Assembly: GCF_009730915.1 (NCBI RefSeq)
Contig: NC_052480.1
Coordinates: forward strand, 1,612,001-1,676,000
Source of the DNA: Dioscorea cayenensis subsp. rotundata
Lineage: Eukaryota; Streptophyta; Magnoliopsida; Dioscoreales; Dioscoreaceae
Length of the DNA: 64,000 nucleotides
Direction: 5' to 3'
Below the pieces are notes generated by a model. That model did no database searches, was not told where the DNA came from, and saw only the letters and a program-made list of their open reading frames with translations. Both the position numbers and the translations under genes were made by a program. Of the stretch, positions 58,620-64,000 are shown in pieces (within the stretch, counting starts at the first letter, position 1; each line of letters opens with the position of its first letter).

Positions 58620-59817
58620 GAGTAATATTATATACAACAAAGAAGTTACACGAATTTTCTACATGACTCATGTGGCTGTCATCTCACTGTCTTATTTCTC
58701 TCTCCTATTTAGCTAAACTGTAAAAAAATCATATAAGATAAAGAAATTTATGCCCTAATTCATCTTCTCTCTCACAACCCGCCGCCCGGCGCCCACTAAA
58801 CCCCATGTCTCTCGCCTGTCACCCGCCACGCCACCGATCCCTCCACCCGTCGCCATCACCGTTGTCATTCTCGCGACCATCCCACGCCATCGAATTCTGC
58901 CCCCGGTGCTCAGCGCCCGTAGCCTGTCGCCCCATCGACAGATTAGTGTTGTAGTTCGTGGAATATCTACAGATAAAGAAACAATTTATAAGCTTTGTTA
59001 TCTTTCACTTTGATTCTAAGATTGAAGTTCAACTTGTAAATGGCCTCTGTGAGTTTAAACTCACATCATATTATTTCTTCAGGAAGCTTACCTTTCTTAT
59101 GTATATTTATGTAAAATTCATAGAAGTACATGTCTATGTTTTGCAACTTTGTTTGAAAGATATTACAAGGAATTATTTATTTTAGAATTAGTAAATTTTG
59201 TGGAGCTGTTCATGAAGCTGATTCTACGAACGTCACATTTAGCATTAGTTTTGCTTCATCTCCGATGAAGCAAAGACTCCTCGATCTAATCGCGATCATG
59301 TATCAGTGACAAAGCTCACTCAGAGCATCTCCAAACAATCCATACCACGTCCATCACCTGCGGCTTCCAATCAAATGTTTTTCGTAGCAAAGCGTTCTCC
59401 TCTCGAGCAGTACTTAAAATCTGGTCATCTCTGCCATGTATGGAAACTGTTCGATGGAATGCCCAATGAAACCTCATCTCTTAGTCCACAATGATCTCTA
59501 CGAGCCTTTGGGGAGACAAGCGGCGGTGATAGGTGGCGTCGCGGGGTTTGGTGGAGTGGGATGGTTGCGAGCATGACAACAGCGGTGGCGACGGCCTGAG
59601 GGTTTGGTGGCTCGGCGGGTGACCTGCGAGAGGCTTGAGGCGTGGGGTTTGGTTGGCGGCGGGTTGTCAGAGTGAGAAGATGAATTAGGGCATAAGTTTC
59701 TTTTATCTAATTTGACTTATTAGGATGAATAGGAAAGAGAAATGAGGTAGTGAGGTGGCAGCCACGTGAGTTGTGAGGAAAATTTGTGTAACCTCTTCAT
59801 TGCATATAGCATTACTC
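58620..59817. mobile_element. Pack-MULE, 1198 bp, with about 300-bp inverted ends
   Basis: The 9-bp flanks GGCAATTAA and GACAATTAA (58611-58619, 59818-59826; one mismatch) are a Mutator-type TSD. Terminal inverted repeats of about 300 bp (58620-58940 and about 59505-59817) start GAGTAAT..TATAT and share GGTTACAC / AAGTTACAC, ATGCCCTAATTCATCTTCTC and GC-rich CAACCCGCCGCC text. The interior (58941-59504) is not transposon sequence; its end resembles a PPR gene. Long GC-rich TIRs with captured gene DNA define a Pack-MULE. Confidence 0.82.
59306..59494 (+). pseudogene. PPR-like gene fragment captured by the Pack-MULE
   Basis: An open frame with YLKSGHLCHVWKLFDGMPNE resembles the pentatricopeptide pattern YxxxGxLxxArKLFDxMPxR. 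The Ser/Pro/Gln-rich stretch before it could be part of an organelle-targeting region. Only one repeat is present and the arrangement ends at the inverted repeat. PPR proteins bind organelle RNAs; this piece cannot. Confidence 0.5.
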
Positions 59818-59829
59818 GACAATTAATGT

Positions 59830-60370
59830 TTTACTTCAATTAACATGCTTTTTTGTAGAAAAAAAAAATTAAGATGTTCCGTTGGTTTCGGCATGACAAT
59901 TAATGTTAAAAAAACCATAGAAGTTCAGTATATTGAGAGGGTTTAAACGTACTCACGTGATGGAGGAGTCAGAGGTTGGGTCAACAAGTGGTGTCAAGTG
60001 GAGTCCAAGGCCTGCTTTGGTTTCTCCGGAGAGTGGTTTCTCCGGGACTAGTTCAGGAGTGAAGTTAATTCTCAATTATTTTTCACATAATTTAATAAAA
60101 AATTAGTTATTTTTTTAAAATTACCCATAATTTATATCTTCACATTTCTCTCTCATATTAAATTTTAAAAAGAAAATTGAAATTGAGTGTTAGGGTAATT
60201 TTAGAAAAAAAATAATAAATGCTTCTTGATGTTTAAAAATGACAGATAAAAAACAAAATAGGTTTATGACAGATAAAAAGAAACAGTATTTTCTGCATTT
60301 GTTTCTTTGAGATCTACATGCGTGCATGTGAACTTTGTTTTGTCATTAATTTGAAGCTGTTTTAATTAGT
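59830..60370. other. Intergenic, no gene seen
   Basis: AT-rich; small repeats (TTCTCCGGAGAG / GGTTTCTCCGGGA near 60022) only. Confidence 0.45.
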
Positions 60371-60374
60371 ATTG

Positions 60375-60945
60375 TAGGGGCGGCTCAAGGGTAAGTCAAT
60401 CAAGCAACAGAGTTTTAGCCCCCAAAAATTGGGGTCTCATTTGAGTTTAAACCAAATCTTATCACTATGATTATAATAATAATTATGTATTTATTATTAC
60501 TAAGTAAATAATAACTTATAAATTTAATTTGTGACTTCATTATTAACTTTAAGTTGTTAAAAATTTTAAAATCTTATCCTTTGAAATCATAAAAATTATT
60601 TGTTGTTTAATTAATTTCTATTTAAACTTTGTTATTTAATACTATATATTCAAATCTGCTATCAACTAGCTTTGTAAAATAAAAACTAGTAAATTAAGTT
60701 CTTAATTTTTTTCTACTTTAATGTATAATTAATTCTTTTTTTTCTCCCAACAAACAAATCTATTTCAAAAAATATAGCTTCAATACATAATTAATTCTCT
60801 TCTTCTCCCAACAAACAAACTTATTTTTTAAAAAAATATAGCTTTTAATATTTTTAATAACTTTTTATTAATAATTAGAGTTAGTTTTATGCTTGAGTTT
60901 TAGGTCTTTATAAAGCTCAGAGCCACCACGAATTTAGTAGTTGAA
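60375..60945. mobile_element. Possible hAT-like MITE
   Basis: TAGGGGCGGCTCAAGGG at the left and GCTCAGAGCCACCACGA at the right are loosely inverted (GGCGGCTC with GAGCCACC). The core is AT-rich and contains an internal near-repeat (about 60718-60770, 60778-60840). No TSD was confirmed. Confidence 0.3.
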
Positions 60946-60949
60946 TATT

Positions 60950-61430
60950 TTTGTGGATTAAAGAGTTTGAACTCTTTTATTAATGCTTGATATTTGATTT
61001 CGGAGCGTTGAGTGTGTTTTGTTTACGATGATTGTACTTGTTGAGCTCGATGAGCAAGAACATGTTGAATCAAAAATAACATGGATTGATGGTTATTGCA
61101 TCAAGAATATGGATGAGACAACATATTATATTATTTAAGCGTTTTTGATTTATGGAATTTTTGTTATTGCATTTTTAGAAATTGATTGCTTAGTTGTTTC
61201 TTTTTATGAATTTTTGTAATGATTAGAGCACAGTTGATCAATTGGATCCTTTTAATTTTGTTTTTGTTTTTGAGTTTAAGCAATTTTTAAATATTTATTT
61301 CTTGTATTATCTTAAAGATGATTCATTTGCCGTTTTAGGAAGTAAGAGAACATCTCCTCTATTGTGTGGAAGATGATTTATTTGAGAAGATCACCTCCAT
61401 TATATTAGGTACAATGATCTAATATACATA
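60950..61430. other. Intergenic, no gene seen
   Basis: T-rich DNA; a short phrase CTTGTTGAGCTCGATGAGCAAG at 61028-61049 is palindromic, otherwise featureless. Confidence 0.4.
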
Positions 61431-61439
61431 TACTCTCAA

Positions 61440-61728
61440 CTATATATATATATATATATATATGGGAAAAACATCATCCAGGGACGTCACTGATTTCAAA
61501 TCTAGGGATGTTTTTAAATCTAAGCCGTTGGATCAGTCGTTCGATAGTTGATTGATTATATAAACACTTTGTCTCCTTTTCAACTTGCTACGATCACTCT
61601 ACAACACCGTAGAAGCGCGGTTTCCTCGTTCGATAATGATAAAGAGTGAGTCGGGATTTTCGTGGAGTGCAGCTACTTATGGGACGTCACTGGATTTGAA
61701 ATCCCAAGGGACGTCCTAGATGATGAGT

Positions 61729-61760
<32 letters not shown>
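61440..61760. mobile_element. MITE inserted in a (TA)n tract
   Basis: Inverted text CATCATCCAGGGACGTCACTG / GATTTCAAATC at the left and CAGTGACGTCCC-related, reverse-oriented text at the right (about 61680-61735), flanked on both sides by TA repeats. Related in wording to 46155-46425. Confidence 0.6.
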
Positions 61761-61764
<4 letters not shown>

Positions 61765-61779
61765 ATGAATCATATAAGA

Positions 61780-62740
61780 GCGTTCGAATGTTCGAGAAAC
61801 TAATGAACCTAATTAACCCTTCATTTTTATCATAATAGATTTAATTTAATATTTAATCAATCTAAATTAATCTTAGTTAATTTTTAGATTTTAAAATTTT
61901 ATTTTAATGCTTAATAAATCATATCTTCACTAATTAACTTTTCAATGTAATGGCTTTTCTTGTAAATATTTCTCCAAAATTAATATAATATTTTTTTAAA
62001 AAATTATAAATTAGAGCTTTTATAGTTTTTGTATTGTTACAATTTTTCTTGTTAGATTTTTACTTTTGTTAAGTTTTATTCACAAATTTTTAGATAAATC
62101 CTTTTTATCATGAGTTTAGTGGTTTTTATTAACTTATTATAATTCATAATAATTTTTGTGCTTTCATTGATTTTACCATGGCGGATGGCACTCGGATGAA
62201 AGACCTTTTGGCCAAAGTTGATACTATGTATGCTATAATGGAACAAAGAGAGGAACAATGGATGACTAACATGGAGCAGAGGGATAAATCAATGAAATTA
62301 ATGGAATAATCCCTCCCATAGTTTATGTTACAAAACTTGAGAAGTCACCAAACAATACTCATATTTCACTTTCGATATCAAACTTCAATTCATACCTCTC
62401 ACCTGAGGGATTTCGATAAAAAAGTCAGATATAGACACCGGATAAACCAAGTGGTGAACATTTAGTACGCCATATGCTGATATGAACTAGCCTTGTTACT
62501 CTAATGACCATAACATCCATCCAAGTGCCAATAAATTATAAAATCAAATTGAAATAGAGTTTATTGAAATTTGATATGAAAATATGCGCATAGTTTAGTT
62601 AAGTCGGAAGATTTTTAACAGTGCTTTTTAAGTTCTCGTTTGCTTTTACATAAAAAGGAGTTAAGCATCACTTCAGGACGAAAGAGCAAAGACAACAAGA
62701 ACAAGAAAAGGAGGCAACGAAGGCCCTCGTCCATCTCCTC
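61780..62740. other. Intergenic with a decayed gag-like stretch
   Basis: Around 62165-62300 the + strand reads LAKVDTMYAIMEQREEQW in one frame (from about 62209), a charged stretch typical of retrotransposon gag N-termini, but nothing else of a retrotransposon is evident. The rest is AT-rich. Confidence 0.3.
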
Positions 62741-62744
62741 CTTC

Positions 62745-63475
62745 AATGGCGATCGCCAACTAACCTAACCCTAATCCTACTTTCTCTTGCGCTTGAACTA
62801 CTTCTCATTCCGTACGTCTCCGACACTGCAATGCAGCACTCCTCAGTGGTGGATCGAGGCCGGAGGTCCTCCAGCAGCTGCTCACCGGAAGAGCCCTGGC
62901 TTCAGCCGCGCTTGGTGTTGCTCTTTCGCCGCCGCCCCTGGCAGCCCCGACCCCAGGTCTGCTCCCTCACCGAAACCTCACTCTAAATCCCTCTCTACTG
63001 GCTCACCTTCTCCTCCGCCAAGCGTATCATCGACCCCCACCGCATACTCTCCCCGGCCGTGTCTCGCCAGCTCCCCAAACCCCATCGTCTCCCGCCACTG
63101 GATCCGGTGCCGGATAACCGATCCCTCTCCCTTCTCGTCCCGAGCCACCATCGCCGGTGGCTGGGGTTTCGACTGACAGAGAAGAGGTTGGATCTGAGGC
63201 TGAGCTTGAAGGGGAAGGATGGGAAATTGCTGGTGCTGGAGCTGGACTCTAGGGGTGCTGTGTGAGTAGCTCCTTCTTCGCGGCGATGGTTCTTGAGGGC
63301 TCGCCGGAAGGTCTCGGACATGTCCACTGATTTCCGGAGATCGAGGTCGGTGGGGTTGAGGATCTGGGCGTTTTCAAAGAGACGATCGAGTTAATGTATG
63401 AGGAAGGACGCCATGAGATGGATTTTGAGATGCTGGAGTCTCTAGGCCATCGATATACTTGAGGGTGACCTTGCT
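62745..63475 (+). pseudogene. BTB/POZ domain protein gene, 5' exon, frames broken; continues past the window
   Basis: BTB proteins of this type act as dimerising adaptors, often for CUL3 ubiquitin ligases. GC-rich exon-like DNA starts at ATG 62745. Text LSLKGKDGKLLVLELDSRGAV (from about 63199), SSFFAAMVLEGSPE (about 63273-63310), VEDLGVFKETIELMYEE (about 63355-63405) and AGVSRPSIYLRVT (about 63431-63469) matches the BTB core of plant proteins I recall (such as the At3g05675 group), but pieces lie in three frames with stops. A donor-like GTGACC follows at 63463. It is either a decayed gene or an intact one with indel errors. Confidence 0.5.
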
Positions 63476-64000
63476 CTTCTTCTCTGTTCTTTGACCTATT
63501 TTCCTAAAGTTTTGATGTTTCAACGAATGTTTTTCCCCCATAGAATTATAGATTTTCAGCTCAAATTTTTCTAAAATTTGATGCCATCCCGTCATGAGAT
63601 TGTCGTATTGATGCATGCATTATTTGGTTTTTATGATAGTAATTGTAGATGTTAAGGTAAAACTTGAAATCAATGGATATTTATGAATTCAAAAAGCTTA
63701 AACTTTTTCCTGAAATATGATAGAATTGTTTCAAGAGAATTTAGCATGATGCATGCATTATTTTCATTTTATGTAGTAATTGTGAATATGTAGCAAAATG
63801 CAGCATCATGGGATATTTAGGGATTCAAAAGGTATAATTTTGCTGAGATAAGATATAATTCTGTTAAGAGCTTGAAGCTGGATGTGGTTAGTATTTGTTC
63901 TGCTCTTGAAAGTATTGAACTATTGGATTTATTCCATATAATTGTATGCCTATTTTCTTACAATACGGGAGCTTCAGATGCTGAATGAGACAGTAAATGC
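63476..64000 (+). other. Probable intron or downstream flank of the BTB/POZ gene
   Basis: T-rich non-coding DNA with near-repeated phrases (GATGCATGCATTATTT, twice, about 63612 and 63751; GGATATTTA.G.ATTCAAAA, twice). No coding signal before the window ends. Confidence 0.35.

Noticed and set aside
62995-63327. 110-codon minus-strand ORF
   Set aside because: Shadow of the GC-rich BTB exon on the plus strand.

Overview
This is nuclear DNA of a flowering plant. It has spliced genes with GT-AG introns, AT-rich intergenic DNA, nested DNA transposons with diagnostic target-site duplications (TSDs), and integrated Caulimoviridae-type (plant pararetrovirus) sequence. I cannot place the species from sequence alone; a monocot such as yam is a guess.

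Layout. Bases 1-10031 (copy A) and about 29634-40375 (copy B) are two diverged copies of one segment of about 10 kb. Each holds a minus-strand pararetrovirus (tRNA-Met primer site, ORF1-like, movement-protein-like, coat-like, RNase H and an unidentified last ORF) flanked by inverted copies of its own leader. After it come a duplicated 3' end of an alcohol dehydrogenase gene and the 3' part of a plant O-fucosyltransferase gene. Copy A is cut short inside the fucosyltransferase and is followed by a CACTA-like element (about 10190-11824) and a 6-kb Mutator-like element (11914-17960) carrying decayed DUF1985-like and Ulp1-like peptidase genes. Next are a serine carboxypeptidase-like stub (18.2-18.8 kb), a snRNA-type promoter signature, and a duplicated LINE-tail block (19.7-23.2 kb). 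The alcohol dehydrogenase gene (25586-29473, + strand, 9 exons) has a tandemly triplicated promoter and ends at copy B. The fucosyltransferase gene (45697-39379, - strand, 11 exons) carries a nearly intact LINE in intron 1. A GDP-L-galactose phosphorylase (VTC2-type) gene lies at 50285-52735, with a non-AUG upstream ORF at 50022. It converges on a small minus-strand gene with a cluster of ABA-response elements. Then come tandem copies of an unrecognised Asn/Gly-rich gene (55.8-57.9 kb), a Pack-MULE with a PPR-like fragment (58620-59817), and the start of a BTB/POZ gene at the right edge.

How it fits together. The ancestral neighbourhood appears to be ADH and O-fucosyltransferase tail to tail, about 200 bp apart. 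A rearranged, head-to-head pararetrovirus was inserted there and is now flanked by about 260-bp direct repeats of the last ADH exons. The whole block was then duplicated and each copy picked up its own transposons. Nearly every conserved host exon set outside the LINE shows one-base indels, so either many of these genes are decaying or the assembly has residual indels. I cannot separate these without reads.
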